Shown here piece by piece: positions 21,102-29,922 of a stretch of 64,000 bases of DNA (position 1 is the stretch's first letter; every line of letters starts with the position of its first letter). The notes beneath the pieces were generated by a model. That model searched no databases and was not told the DNA's origin. It saw only the letters and a list, made by a program, of their open reading frames with translations. The position numbers and the translations under genes are program-made. Origin of the DNA: Rhodopseudomonas palustris (GTDB taxonomy: Bacteria > Pseudomonadota > Alphaproteobacteria > Rhizobiales > Xanthobacteraceae); NCBI RefSeq assembly GCF_003031265.1, contig NZ_CP019966.1, positions 558,001 to 622,000 on the forward strand, in the 5' to 3' direction.

Positions 21102-21395
21102 TCATGCTGAGCGCGTGGGGTCGCGTCTTGCGGTGTGGCGGACGCTGAGGATGACGACTTCATCCTTTGCGTCGTCCACTTTGTGGAAGATCACGAACGG
21201 ATAGCGGACGACGGATAGCGCACGGACGTGCGTGAGATCGGTCTTGTGGCCGGCCAGAGGAAACTCGCCCAGCAGGCGTGTCCGCTCCCAAATCAGGTCG
21301 GCAACCGCTTCGGCAGCGGATACATTGCGCTCAGCAATGAACGATAAGATCTCGTCGAGTTCGTGGACCGCGTTGTCGGACCAGCGAACCTTCAT
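21102..21395 (-). CDS. ParE/RelE-superfamily toxin
   Basis: A 97-residue protein starting MKVRWSDNAVHELDEILSFI, with the family's core RTRLLGEFPLAGH and C-terminal VVRYPFVIFHKV…VILSVRHTARRDP. The conserved basic C-terminal Arg/His residues are kept. ParE members poison gyrase and RelE members cleave mRNA; the sequence alone leans to ParE. It overlaps the upstream antitoxin by 4 bases (ATGA), the usual operon form with the antitoxin first. Confidence 0.82.
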   Translation of the reverse strand: MKVRWSDNAVHELDEILSFIAERNVSAAEAVADLIWERTRLLGEFPLAGHKTDLTHVRALSVVRYPFVIFHKVDDAKDEVVILSVRHTARRDPTRSA

Positions 21396-21622
21396 GTCCG
21401 AAAGCGATTGAACAGCGCGGCCACCGTTTCATCGCTGGCAAGCCGGTTTTCTCGAAGGTCCGTTAGTCCGCGTTGGACGGCAATCCGATCACCATCGCTC
21501 AGCCGGTAAATGAGATCGTGGCGTGACTCGATCTCGGCGATCGAATCCAGCAGGTCCTGCTGGGCGGCCGAAGGCCACGTCGAGACCCGGTCGAGTAATA
21601 GTTCCAGCTCAGGTTTTTTCAT
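21392..21622 (-). CDS. Antitoxin partner of the ParE/RelE toxin
   Basis: A 76-residue, mostly helical acidic protein (MKKPELELLLDRVSTWPSAA) ending in a short Arg/Phe tail. Size, position directly ahead of the toxin and the ATGA overlap indicate the antitoxin. I do not see a clear ribbon-helix-helix motif at the N-terminus; the central part resembles the short Rhizobiales antitoxins of this kind. It probably autorepresses the pair together with the toxin. Confidence 0.72.
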   Translation of the reverse strand: MKKPELELLLDRVSTWPSAAQQDLLDSIAEIESRHDLIYRLSDGDRIAVQRGLTDLRENRLASDETVAALFNRFRT

Positions 21623-21689
21623 GCCTGCAGATTAGCACGATTTCGACGATCAGGCAGAATTTGGCCGGCCCGGTCACTGCATGACGGCC

Positions 21690-23366
21690 TTACAACGGCG
21701 CCGGTCCGCTTTCGCGGTTGGCGAGACTGGCCTCCTCGAGGTCGAGATCGCGCTCGATCCGGCGTCGCGCCTCGTCGGTGATCTTGCCGGCGCGAAGCTG
21801 GGCGTGGATGAATTTGCGCTCGACGGCGATCAGCTCGCGCACCAGAGCGATGCCGACCGCAGAGGCCTCGTGCTCCGGTGAGCCGATCGGATCGGGCAGC
21901 AGGCTGGCGCGGGTCTGGTGCCGGGCGTGCAGCAGCTTCAGCACCTCGTCGGTGAGCTCGCGATTGTCGGTGATCTTCTTCAGCGATGCCTGTGCGGCAG
22001 CCAGTGCTTCGCGGCGGGCGGTGATCTCGTCGTCGTGCTCGGCGATCTGCTCCCGGTGCCCGACGCGGGTGACGCCGAGCAGCTTCACCACGGCGGGCAG
22101 CGTCAGGCCGAGGCCGACCAGTGTGATCAGGATCACCCCAAAGGTGACGAACAGAATCAGATCGCGATATGGAAACGTCTCGCCGTTCGGCAACGCGTAA
22201 GGCAGCGCCAGTGCCGCGGCGAGCGACACCGCGCCGCGCACGCCGGTGAAGCCGATCACGAACACCGTACGCCAGGACGGATAGGGATCGCTCGCCCGCA
22301 AGCGGCGGCTGAGAAACCGCGGCAGATAGAACGCCGGATAGACCCAGATGAAGCGCGCAGCGATCACGATCGCGGCGACCAGCAGCGTCGCCGACAGGAT
22401 GTCCCCGAAGGCAAATTCCTTCGACCGCTCCAGCAGCGCACGGAGCTGGAAGCCGGTGAGCAGGAACAGCATCCCCTCGATCAGGTAGATCACCAGATCC
22501 CAGAAGAAGATGCCCTGCAGCCGGGTCGCCGCCGAGATCAGCAGCGGGCCGTTCCATGAGATGTAGAGTCCGCAGGCGACTGTGGCGATTACGCCGGAGC
22601 CGCCATGATGCTCGGGAATCCAATAGGCGATGTACGGCGTCAGCAGCGACAGCGTGATCTCGATCTGCGGGTCGCGCACCCAATGCCGCGCCCGCAGGCT
22701 GAGCCAGCCGACTGCGACGCCGAAGGCGAGTTCGCCCGCCATGATCGCCACGAAGGTGCCTGACGCTTTGGTGAGCGAGAACGCGCCGGTCATGATCGCC
22801 GCCACCGCGAAGCGGTACAGGATTAGTGCGGTCGCATCGTTCGCCAGCCCTTCGCCTTCCAGCACCACCACGATGCGCCGTGGCAGACCGAGCTTGCGGG
22901 CGATCGCCAGCGGCGCCACCACGTCGGGCGGCGCGACGATCGCACCGAGCAGGAAGCCGACCGACCACGGCAGGCCGATCAGATAGTGCGACGCCGCCGC
23001 GACGGCGAACGCGGTGAAGATCACACAGCCGATCGCGAGCAGGCCGATTGCCCGCAGATTGGCGCAGAATTCGCGCCAGCTCATCGCTACGCTGGCCGAA
23101 TAGATCAGCGGCGGCAGCACCAGCAGCAGGATCAAGTCCGGCGGCAGTTCGATCGCCGGCATTCCGGGAATGAAGGCCAACGTGATGCCGGCGATCAGCA
23201 GCAGGATCGCCGGCGCGATGTTGACCCGCCGGGCCAGTAGCGCCGTTCCGGCCAGCACCGCGAGCAGCGTGAGAAAAATCTGGAACTTGGCTTCCACGTC
23301 ACCACGCTGATTTCGAGTGCGTTTGCCGGCGAGTGCTTGCATCGCGCGGAAGTTTGGTTCGGTCAA
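21690..23366 (-). CDS. Na+/H+ antiporter, CPA1 family
   Basis: A 558-residue protein with about 12 helices and a hydrophilic C-terminal helical tail of ~150 residues. The core helices contain LLGAIVAPPDVVAPLAIARK and EGEGLANDATALILYRFA, the latter holding the ion-binding Asn-Asp pair. The conserved Arg helix GFTGVRGAVSLAAALALP is intact. It exchanges sodium (or potassium) for protons. The long N-terminus may be overextended: GTG 23297 (VEAKFQIFLTLL) would begin right at the first helix. Confidence 0.9.
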   Translation of the reverse strand: MTEPNFRAMQALAGKRTRNQRGDVEAKFQIFLTLLAVLAGTALLARRVNIAPAILLLIAGITLAFIPGMPAIELPPDLILLLVLPPLIYSASVAMSWREFCANLRAIGLLAIGCVIFTAFAVAAASHYLIGLPWSVGFLLGAIVAPPDVVAPLAIARKLGLPRRIVVVLEGEGLANDATALILYRFAVAAIMTGAFSLTKASGTFVAIMAGELAFGVAVGWLSLRARHWVRDPQIEITLSLLTPYIAYWIPEHHGGSGVIATVACGLYISWNGPLLISAATRLQGIFFWDLVIYLIEGMLFLLTGFQLRALLERSKEFAFGDILSATLLVAAIVIAARFIWVYPAFYLPRFLSRRLRASDPYPSWRTVFVIGFTGVRGAVSLAAALALPYALPNGETFPYRDLILFVTFGVILITLVGLGLTLPAVVKLLGVTRVGHREQIAEHDDEITARREALAAAQASLKKITDNRELTDEVLKLLHARHQTRASLLPDPIGSPEHEASAVGIALVRELIAVERKFIHAQLRAGKITDEARRRIERDLDLEEASLANRESGPAPL

Positions 23367-23524
23367 GCGGTAGCTGATTACGCATCAGGCGCAGCTCTTC
23401 GTAACACTACGTGCGACTTTCGTCTCAAACGCCTGCTGTTCAACTAACCAGCGATTTACCGTCGCTGTGGCGGCCTGAAGGTAATTATGCATTTGGCAAT
23501 ACTCCCCGCGTTTTGTTCAAGGTT

Positions 23525-25234
23525 ATGGGGGTAGTCTCAGTCATCAGAACGGATGATCTGCTGGAGCCACAGGTGAGCGGGAGCGCTTCCGGTGGTGCGG
23601 CTGATCACGACCCGTCGCAACGCACCGCTCAGCTGACGCTGGCGGCGTTCATGGCGATCGACATCGGACTGGCGTTGATTTCGCCGGACGGCGAGATCGT
23701 GATGACCAATCCGACGTTCGATCTGGCGTTCGGCGCGATTCCCCGCGACCAGCTGCTGTCGCGGTTCGGTTTCGACCCCAGCTGCGACGACGGCAAGGCC
23801 TCGCGCCCGATCATATTCCCGGACGAGCGGATCTACTGGATCGACATCACGGCATTTACCGGCGGCTGGCTGATCAGCGCCGCCGATATCAGCGAACGCC
23901 TGCGCCAGGGCATCGCGGGTGTCGAGCTGTCGCGGATCGATCGGCTGACCCAACTGGCGAACCGGCTGGTGTTTCACGAGCGGCTCGCCGATCTGCTGAC
24001 GCAGCCGGCCGAGGTCCGCCGCGACGCCGCGGTGCTGACGATCGATCTCGATCGCTTCAAGGCGATCAACGACACGCTCGGTCGCACCATCGGCGATGCG
24101 TTGCTGTGTCTGGTCGCCAAGCGCATCAGCTCGGCGCTGACGCCGAGCGATGTGCTGGCCCGGCTCGAGGCCGATGAGTTCGGCGTGATCCAGACCGGCC
24201 GCGATCAGCCCGAAGCTGCGGTGATCCTGGCCAAGCGGCTGGTCGATCTGCTGAGCCGGCCGTATCTGCTCGAAGGTCAGCTGATCAATGTCAGCGCCTT
24301 CGTCGGCATCGCGCTGGTGAGCGACGACGAGCTCGACGTCGACGGCGTGCTGAAGAACGCCGAACTGGCGCTGCATCGCGCCAAGCAGGAGCGCTACGCC
24401 GGCTATCGCGTGTTTGAATCCGCCATGGACGAGAGTATGCGGGCGCGGCGTGCGCTGGAGACCGATCTGCGCCGCGCACTGGCGCTGCGCGAGTTCTCGC
24501 TGGTGTATCAGCCGCAGGTCAATCTTCAGAGCCGCCGGGTGGCCGGCTTCGAGGCGCTGCTGCGCTGGCGCTGCCCGACGCGCGGTCCGGTGTCGCCGCT
24601 CGATTTCATTCCGATTGCCGAAGAGACCGGGATCATCGGCCCGATCGGCGAATGGGTGCTGCGCACCGCCTGCCGCGATGCTGCGAGCTGGCCCGGCGAC
24701 TACACGGTTGCGGTCAACATCTCGGCGATCCAGTTCACCAACCGGTCGCTGGTCGCGACCGTGGTGTCGGCGCTCGCCGACAGCGGACTGGATCCGCGGC
24801 GGCTTGAGCTGGAGATCACCGAAAGCGTGATGCTCGATGCCCGCGGCAATGCGCTGGCGGTGCTGCAGCAACTGCGCGGACTCGGTGTCCGGGTCTCGCT
24901 CGATGATTTCGGCACAGGCTATTCGTCGCTCGGCTATCTGCGCAGCTTCCCGTTCGACAAGATCAAGATCGATCAGTCGTTCGTGCGCGAGGCCTCGGAC
25001 GATCGCGGAAACCGCGCGATCGTGCGGGCGATCGCCTCGCTCGGCGCCAGCCTCGGCATGGCGACGGTGGCCGAGGGCGTCGAAACCGAGGATCAGCTGG
25101 CGCGCGTCGCGGCCGACGGCTGCACCGACGTGCAGGGCTATCTGATCAGCCGGCCGCTCCCGCCGGGAGACATCGAGCATTTCCTCGCCGAAAGCCGCAA
25201 CGTGATCGACGCGGCGACGGAAGTCAGCCTCTGA
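23525..25234 (+). CDS. papA: c-di-GMP phosphodiesterase, PapA-like (degenerate GGDEF + EAL)
   Basis: A 569-residue protein: a PAS-like N-terminus (~40–130), a GGDEF domain (~135–300) and an EAL domain (~315–555). The GGDEF signature is EADEF (215–219), so cyclase activity is unlikely. The EAL domain is complete: EAL 343–345, Asn398, EITES, DDFGTGYSS and AEGVE, so it should hydrolyse c-di-GMP. The next gene, 16 bases later, encodes a BLUF photoreceptor. This matches the PapA–PapB pair described in Rhodopseudomonas palustris, where light sensed by PapB controls PapA. ATG 23525 is chosen; the frame is open 38 codons upstream, in a stretch of poorer coding character. Confidence 0.85.
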   Translation: MGVVSVIRTDDLLEPQVSGSASGGAADHDPSQRTAQLTLAAFMAIDIGLALISPDGEIVMTNPTFDLAFGAIPRDQLLSRFGFDPSCDDGKASRPIIFPDERIYWIDITAFTGGWLISAADISERLRQGIAGVELSRIDRLTQLANRLVFHERLADLLTQPAEVRRDAAVLTIDLDRFKAINDTLGRTIGDALLCLVAKRISSALTPSDVLARLEADEFGVIQTGRDQPEAAVILAKRLVDLLSRPYLLEGQLINVSAFVGIALVSDDELDVDGVLKNAELALHRAKQERYAGYRVFESAMDESMRARRALETDLRRALALREFSLVYQPQVNLQSRRVAGFEALLRWRCPTRGPVSPLDFIPIAEETGIIGPIGEWVLRTACRDAASWPGDYTVAVNISAIQFTNRSLVATVVSALADSGLDPRRLELEITESVMLDARGNALAVLQQLRGLGVRVSLDDFGTGYSSLGYLRSFPFDKIKIDQSFVREASDDRGNRAIVRAIASLGASLGMATVAEGVETEDQLARVAADGCTDVQGYLISRPLPPGDIEHFLAESRNVIDAATEVSL

Positions 25235-25250
25235 GGGGGAGCATCGGCCG

Positions 25251-25694
25251 ATGCCGAGCGAGCTGTATCGCTGCGTGTATTACAGCAAGAACCTGATTGC
25301 CGGCGGCTCGCTGCGGATCGCCGAGGAGATCGAGTCGATTCTGGCTGCGGCCCGCCGCAACAATCCGCCGCTCTCGGTCACCGGCGCGCTGGTGTTCAAT
25401 CGAGGCCTGTTCGCCCAGGTGCTGGAAGGGCCTTGCCCGTCGGTGGAATCGCTGTTCGAGAAGATCCTGCGCGACGAGCGCCACGGCGACATTCAGGTGC
25501 TCGGTTTCGGCGCCGCGCGCGAGCGGATGTTCAGCAACTGGTCGATGGCGTTTCTCGGTCGCTCGCGTGAGGACCAGGATCTGTTCGGCCATTTCGGCCG
25601 GCAGACTGGGTTCAAAGCCGAGCGGATCGAGGGCGACCGGCTGCTCGAGATCGTGCGCCATCTCGCTTTCGAAGAAGAAGCCCGCGCCGCCTGA
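25251..25694 (+). CDS. papB: BLUF blue-light photoreceptor, PapB-like
   Basis: A 147-residue single-domain FAD photosensor. The photocycle residues are Tyr10 (RCVYYSKN), Asn38 (RRNNPPLSVTGAL) and Gln56 (LFAQVLEG); the Trp/Met pair is in NWSMAFLG. Asn–Gln spacing is the usual 18; Tyr–Asn is 28 against 24 in AppA/BlrB, from a small insertion IAGGS. About 40 C-terminal residues form the cap helices. It follows papA by 16 bases, so the two are cotranscribed. In R. palustris PapB binds the EAL protein and makes c-di-GMP breakdown light-dependent, which affects biofilm. Confidence 0.9.
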   Translation: MPSELYRCVYYSKNLIAGGSLRIAEEIESILAAARRNNPPLSVTGALVFNRGLFAQVLEGPCPSVESLFEKILRDERHGDIQVLGFGAARERMFSNWSMAFLGRSREDQDLFGHFGRQTGFKAERIEGDRLLEIVRHLAFEEEARAA

Positions 25695-25703
25695 GCGGCC
25701 GTG

Positions 25704-26390
25704 TCAGATCGCGCTCGCCGCGATGTTGACCATCAGCGCCACCAAGGCAGTGTTGAACACGAACGACACCACCCCGTGCGCGGTCGCGGTGCGGCGGATG
25801 GTCCGGTCGGTGATGCCGACGTCCGACACCTGCGCGGTCATGCCGATCACGAATGAGAAGTACACGAAGTCCCAATAGTCGGGCTCGGTGTGCTCATCGC
25901 TGCCCGGAAACGCCAGCCCGCCCTCGCGGTCGCCGCGATAATATTCGTGGGCGTAATGCAGCGCGAAGGTGGTGTGCACCGCCGCCCATGACAGCGCGAT
26001 GGTGAAGGTGGCGAGCGCCAGCTCAGCAGCGCCGCGATGCGCGTTGCCGAGTTCAGAGACGATCGCCGCGATGCTGGCGTAGGCGCCGAACGCCGTCACC
26101 ATCAGGATCAGGAAGCGACCGTCGTCCTGCCACACCGCGTTGCGGCGGATATAGGCGACGCCGCAGCGCGCCATCATTGAATAGGCCAGCACCAGATAGA
26201 CGACGATCGACACGTCCCAGCCGATCAACGCCCGCGTCACCGGCCGCAGCCACGCCGGCAGCAGCAGCACCGCGGCGATGCCGACCGCGATCGAAGCGAA
26301 CAGCCGCGGCCGCGAATACACCAGCCGGACGACACGCGGCAGCTTTCGAAACCGAAGCAGCCGCGCATCGTCGTCCGGGTGATGGGTCAT
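25704..26390 (-). CDS. DUF1345 integral membrane protein
   Basis: A 228-residue protein with about six helices and the family signature FALHYAHEYYRGDREGGLAFPG, then EPDYWDFVYFSFVIGMTAQVSDV. Function is unknown for the family. ATG 26390 (MTHHPDDDARLLRF) is used because it leaves room for the end of the prenyl synthase gene; the frame runs 19 codons upstream. It sits 7 bases after that gene and ends close to papB (convergent). Confidence 0.85.
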   Translation of the reverse strand: MTHHPDDDARLLRFRKLPRVVRLVYSRPRLFASIAVGIAAVLLLPAWLRPVTRALIGWDVSIVVYLVLAYSMMARCGVAYIRRNAVWQDDGRFLILMVTAFGAYASIAAIVSELGNAHRGAAELALATFTIALSWAAVHTTFALHYAHEYYRGDREGGLAFPGSDEHTEPDYWDFVYFSFVIGMTAQVSDVGITDRTIRRTATAHGVVSFVFNTALVALMVNIAASAI

Positions 26391-26397
26391 GCGGCGA

Positions 26398-27324
26398 TCA
26401 GTTCTTCCGCTCCGCCACGAACCGGGCGGCGGCGCGCAGCACGTCACCGCGGTCGCCGAACGGCGCCAGCGCCTGATCGGCGCGCGCGATCAGGTCGCGC
26501 AGTCGCTGCTTGGCGCCGTCAATGCCGAGCTGGGTCACGAAGGTGGTCTTGCCGAGCGCGGCGTCGGCGCCGGCCGGCTTGCCGAGCGCTTCCGCGTCGC
26601 CTTCGACGTCGAGCAAATCGTCGGCGATCTGGAACGCCTCGCCGAGCGCGCGGCCGTAATCGTCGAGCGCGCGATACTGGTCGGCGCTGGCCTGGCCGAG
26701 GATCGCGCCGGCGACGCAGCCGTAGCGGAGCAGGGCGCCGGTCTTCATCTGCTGCAGCCGTGCTACATCGACCGGCTCGCGGTCGCCGAACCGGCCTTCG
26801 CCGGCAAGGTCGAGCATCTGGCCGCCCACCATGCCGCCGAGACCCGCGCAGCGCGCCAGCACCCGCGTCAGTAGCAGCCGCACCGTCGGATCCTTGTGCA
26901 CCTCGTCGCGGGTGACGATGTCGAACGCGAAGGTCAGCAGCGCGTCGCCGGCCAGGATTGCGGTGGCGTCGTCATAGGCCTTGTGCAGCGTCGGCCGGCC
27001 GCGGCGCAGATCGCTGTTGTCCATCGCCGGCAGGTCGTCGTGGATCAGCGAGTAGCAATGGATGCATTCCAGCGCGGCGCCGACCAACAGCGCGGCGTCG
27101 CGATCGATGCCGAACACCGCAGCGCTCTCGACCGCCAGGAACGGCCTCAGCCGCTTGCCGCCGCCGAGCGTGGAGTACCGGATCGCCTCCATCAGCCGGC
27201 GCGGCCGGGCGATCTCGTCGGACATCAATTCGTCGGACAACAGCCGGCCGAGCAGCGCTTCGGTATCCTCGGCGGTGGTGTCGAGCCGCTTGGCAAAGTC
27301 GATCGTGGAAGTGCCGGTGGCCAT
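26398..27324 (-). CDS. ispA: Short-chain polyprenyl (farnesyl/geranylgeranyl) diphosphate synthase
   Basis: A 308-residue all-helical enzyme that condenses isopentenyl diphosphate with allylic diphosphates. The first Asp-rich motif is HDDLPAMD and the second [14 protein letters not shown] is the substrate-binding start. Residues before the first motif (ECIHCYSLI) lack bulky aromatics at the usual −4/−5 blocking positions, so product length (C15 or C20) is not certain. ATG 27324 ([10 protein letters not shown]) is preceded by GGAG; the frame continues 30 codons upstream. It is divergent from mtgA. Confidence 0.88.
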   Translation of the reverse strand: MATGTSTIDFAKRLDTTAEDTEALLGRLLSDELMSDEIARPRRLMEAIRYSTLGGGKRLRPFLAVESAAVFGIDRDAALLVGAALECIHCYSLIHDDLPAMDNSDLRRGRPTLHKAYDDATAILAGDALLTFAFDIVTRDEVHKDPTVRLLLTRVLARCAGLGGMVGGQMLDLAGEGRFGDREPVDVARLQQMKTGALLRYGCVAGAILGQASADQYRALDDYGRALGEAFQIADDLLDVEGDAEALGKPAGADAALGKTTFVTQLGIDGAKQRLRDLIARADQALAPFGDRGDVLRAAARFVAERKN

Positions 27325-27425
27325 TCGGAAGTGCTCCAGATAAAATTCGGCCGGACCATTCATCATGGCACCGGCTTCGTCAATTCGGCGGAGGGCAAGG
27401 GGCCAGGCCATCACCGGGAGCGATC

Positions 27426-28136
27426 GTGTCTGATCCCGTTGCGTTTGCGCCTCGCACCAAGCGTGTGGTTCGCATTGTCATCCTCGCAGGGCTCGCGCTG
27501 CTGGCCCTGCCTTATCTGCTCACCATCCTGTATGGCGGCGGCCAGCCGGTTTCGACGCTGATGCTGTGGCGCTGGGCGACCGGCGCGCCAGTCAGCCGGA
27601 CCTGGATCGATATCGAAGCCATCTCGCCGGCGCTGCCGCGCAGCGTGGTGGCGGCCGAGGACGCCAAGTTCTGCAGCCATCACGGCATCGACTGGGATTC
27701 AGTGCGCGATGTGATCGACGACATGCAGGACGGCGAGGCCAGCCGCGGCGGCTCGACCATCACCCAGCAGGTCGCCAAGAACCTGTTCCTGTGGCCGGGG
27801 CGCAGCGTCATCCGCAAGGCGCTGGAGGCGCCGCTGGCGCTGTGGATCGACTTCGTGCTGCCCAAGCAGCGGATTCTCGAAATCTATCTCAACATCGCCG
27901 AATGGGGGCCGAGCGGTCAGTTCGGCGCGATGGCCGGCGCCGATTACGCCTTCGGCCGCTCCGCCGCGCAATTGTCCGCCAAGGAGGCTGCGCTCCTGGC
28001 CGCGATCCTGCCCAATCCGAAGATTCGCAGCGCCCGTGCGCCGGGCCCCGGTGTCCGGCGGCTTGCCGCCACCTATGTCGCCCGCGCCCGTGCGGCGGAG
28101 CTGCGGCAGTGCTGGCGGGAAAATCGCGAGTCGTGA
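27426..28136 (+). CDS. mtgA: Monofunctional peptidoglycan glycosyltransferase
   Basis: A 236-residue GT51 enzyme that polymerises lipid II into glycan strands. One N-terminal membrane anchor ([22 protein letters not shown]) is followed by the catalytic domain: Glu78 in [40 protein letters not shown] and [15 protein letters not shown] 27426, preceded by GGGAG, is the start. No transpeptidase domain follows, so it is the monofunctional type. It is divergent from the prenyl synthase gene, which may feed the lipid-carrier pathway. Confidence 0.95.
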   Translation: MSDPVAFAPRTKRVVRIVILAGLALLALPYLLTILYGGGQPVSTLMLWRWATGAPVSRTWIDIEAISPALPRSVVAAEDAKFCSHHGIDWDSVRDVIDDMQDGEASRGGSTITQQVAKNLFLWPGRSVIRKALEAPLALWIDFVLPKQRILEIYLNIAEWGPSGQFGAMAGADYAFGRSAAQLSAKEAALLAAILPNPKIRSARAPGPGVRRLAATYVARARAAELRQCWRENRES

Positions 28137-28297
28137 CGACGGTTTGGGGCGCATTTTGCGCGCCGACCGCCCTAGCATTCCGATCCGGCTTCCGTTATAA
28201 GCCCGGCCTTACGCATTTCGCCTGCGCGCAAGCGGGCCGTCCAAACGCGGACGCCGAGACCGATTTCGCCAGGGAACCTCCGTTAAGGATTACCGAT

Positions 28298-28480
28298 ATG
28301 GCCGTTCCGAGAAGAAAAACTTCGCCCTCGCGGCGTGGCATGCGCCGGTCCGCGGACGCGATCAAGCGCCCGACCTATGTCGAGGACAAGGATTCCGGCG
28401 AACTGCGCCGCCCGCACCATCTCGATCTCAAGACCGGGATGTATAAGGGCCGCCAGGTTCTGAAGAAGAAGGATTCCTGA
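28298..28480 (+). CDS. rpmF: 50S ribosomal protein L32
   Basis: A 60-residue basic protein, [18 protein letters not shown]…, with the L32 N-terminus. It is the non-zinc form typical of Rhizobiales: it lacks the CxxC pairs and carries [21 protein letters not shown] at its end. It stands alone; in many bacteria rpmF precedes plsX, which is not the case here. Confidence 0.97.
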   Translation: MAVPRRKTSPSRRGMRRSADAIKRPTYVEDKDSGELRRPHHLDLKTGMYKGRQVLKKKDS

Positions 28481-28722
28481 GCTCTCGCTCGGATCCTTGA
28501 GTCGGCGCGGCATGTCGGGTGGTTTCGGCCACGCTCGGACAAAACGCCGCGTCGCACTCGCGGGAAGGACGCAAGTGTCGGCCGCGCACGCGCGGCGGCA
28601 CATCGCGCAATGCGATCCGCCCGATGCCTGAATTCGTACCAAGTGTTGCGTTAGGGAGTTGACGTCCGCGTCCGGACGATCGCCCACTCGCGTCCGGTCG
28701 TTCTGAACCACAGGCTTCGCCG

Positions 28723-29352
28723 ATGTCGATTATCGGTTTCCCGCTGCTGCTGATCCCGGTCGCGATCTGCAATATCATCGTCTTCCTGATGCCGGGATTG
28801 GCGTTCGACGCGGCAATGACCCGTGTCGTGCTGCCCTCCGGCGCCACCTGGACGATCGCGCTCGGCGATATGCTGGTGGCGCTCGGCGTGCTGCTGCTGT
28901 TGCCCGAAGTGATGAAGGCGGCCCGGCCCGGAGCCAAATACCTCACCGATCATCTGCTGTCGCTGCTGGTGCTCGCAGGCATCACGGCTGAATTCGTGAT
29001 GCTGCCGCAGTTTGCCAATGCCACGGTGGCTCTGCTGGCGCTGCTGGCGCTGGTCGATTTTCTCAGCGGCATCGCGCTGCGCAGTCGTCACAGGCGCGAA
29101 GCCCGGGCGGCGCGTGCCGCGGCCAAATCGTCTGCCGAGATCATTGAAGACGAGCCGGAGCAGCCGGCGCCGGTTGCTGAGCCGGCACCGGTTGTGGTGC
29201 CCGCGACCGAGCTGGCGCCGCAGACCGTCGAGCCGGCTTCTGCATCCGCCGCTTCCGCGGCTTCGATCGCCGAGGCGGTGCTGCTCGATCGGCCCGAGCC
29301 GGTGAAGCCGGCTGCGACGGCGAAGGACGAGGAAAAGTCGCCGGCGCGCTGA
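28723..29352 (+). CDS. Membrane protein of unknown function with Ala/Pro-rich tail
   Basis: A 209-residue protein. The first ~120 residues hold four predicted helices (SIIGFPLLLIPVAICNIIVF; IALGDMLVALGVLLLL; LLSLLVLAGITAEFVML; VALLALLALVDFLSGIAL). A basic stretch RSRHRREARAARAAAK follows, then ~85 residues of Pro/Ala/Glu-rich, probably disordered sequence. I recognise similar hypothetical proteins in Bradyrhizobium but no named family or function. The 242-base gap before it shows no clear gene. Confidence 0.72.
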   Translation: MSIIGFPLLLIPVAICNIIVFLMPGLAFDAAMTRVVLPSGATWTIALGDMLVALGVLLLLPEVMKAARPGAKYLTDHLLSLLVLAGITAEFVMLPQFANATVALLALLALVDFLSGIALRSRHRREARAARAAAKSSAEIIEDEPEQPAPVAEPAPVVVPATELAPQTVEPASASAASAASIAEAVLLDRPEPVKPAATAKDEEKSPAR

Positions 29353-29369
29353 GCGCGTCGCTGAAGCGA

Positions 29370-29684
29370 TCAGGACATCCGCTGGGTTCGGAAGCCGGTG
29401 GGCGGCGCCGTGAAGGCGTGGCCGGTGGTCGAGCGGTACGCCGCATTGGCGTGGCCGGGCTCGGCCCGATTGCAATCCCGGGTCTGCGGATAGCCGCCGT
29501 CGATCGCCATCAATTGCGCCACGAAATTCGACGACGGCCGCACCAAGCGGTCGGTGTAGCGGGTTCGCATCGGCGGCGGCGTCACCGGGATCGGCAACGG
29601 CTCGATCAGTTCGCCCTCGGCGCAATCCGGCTCCGCCGAGGCGGCGTGGACGTCGCTTCCATCGTCGATCCAGACCTTCGCCAT
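29370..29684 (-). CDS. Hypothetical 104-residue protein
   Basis: Starts MAKVWIDDGSDVHAASAEPD and contains TPPPMRTRYTDRLVRPSSNF and VAQLMAIDGGYPQTRD. No signal peptide or membrane segment is visible. I know no function. The frame extends 49 codons upstream of ATG 29684, but that part runs through an AT-rich promoter-like stretch. It is divergent from the GGDEF/EAL gene, and the two leaders share a perfect 14-bp sequence. Confidence 0.6.
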   Translation of the reverse strand: MAKVWIDDGSDVHAASAEPDCAEGELIEPLPIPVTPPPMRTRYTDRLVRPSSNFVAQLMAIDGGYPQTRDCNRAEPGHANAAYRSTTGHAFTAPPTGFRTQRMS

Positions 29685-29706
29685 TGTCGCACCTACGCTT
29701 ACTTGT

Positions 29707-29916
29707 CTCGTTTCGGGACGGGTCTCCCCGTCCTGATGGCGTCGTCGCAAGTCGTGTGCCGGAGCCTCCACCTCGTAGTATGCCGAGGCTCGGCTTTCCG
29801 TTCCTGCCCCGGAATCCGAATTGGTTTCCAATTTCTTTATATTATCGACCTAGCGTTGGGATGTTCGGCCGACCTATCCTGCACAGGAGAATCACCTGAC
29901 AGCGTCCCGAAACGAG
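29707..29916. promoter_or_regulatory. Divergent leader region with a shared 14-bp sequence
   Basis: cgtcccgaaacgag occurs at 29903–29916 on the plus strand and at 29720–29707 on the minus strand. Each copy faces the gene it precedes: 6 bases before the GTG at 29923 and 22 bases before the ATG at 29684. Between them lies an AT-rich stretch (about 29815–29865, with tatatt) likely to hold promoters. Confidence 0.5.
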
Positions 29917-29922
29917 GCAGTC

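Noticed and set aside
23537..25180. Long frame opposite papA
   Set aside because: Antisense shadow without ribosome site or recognisable domain.
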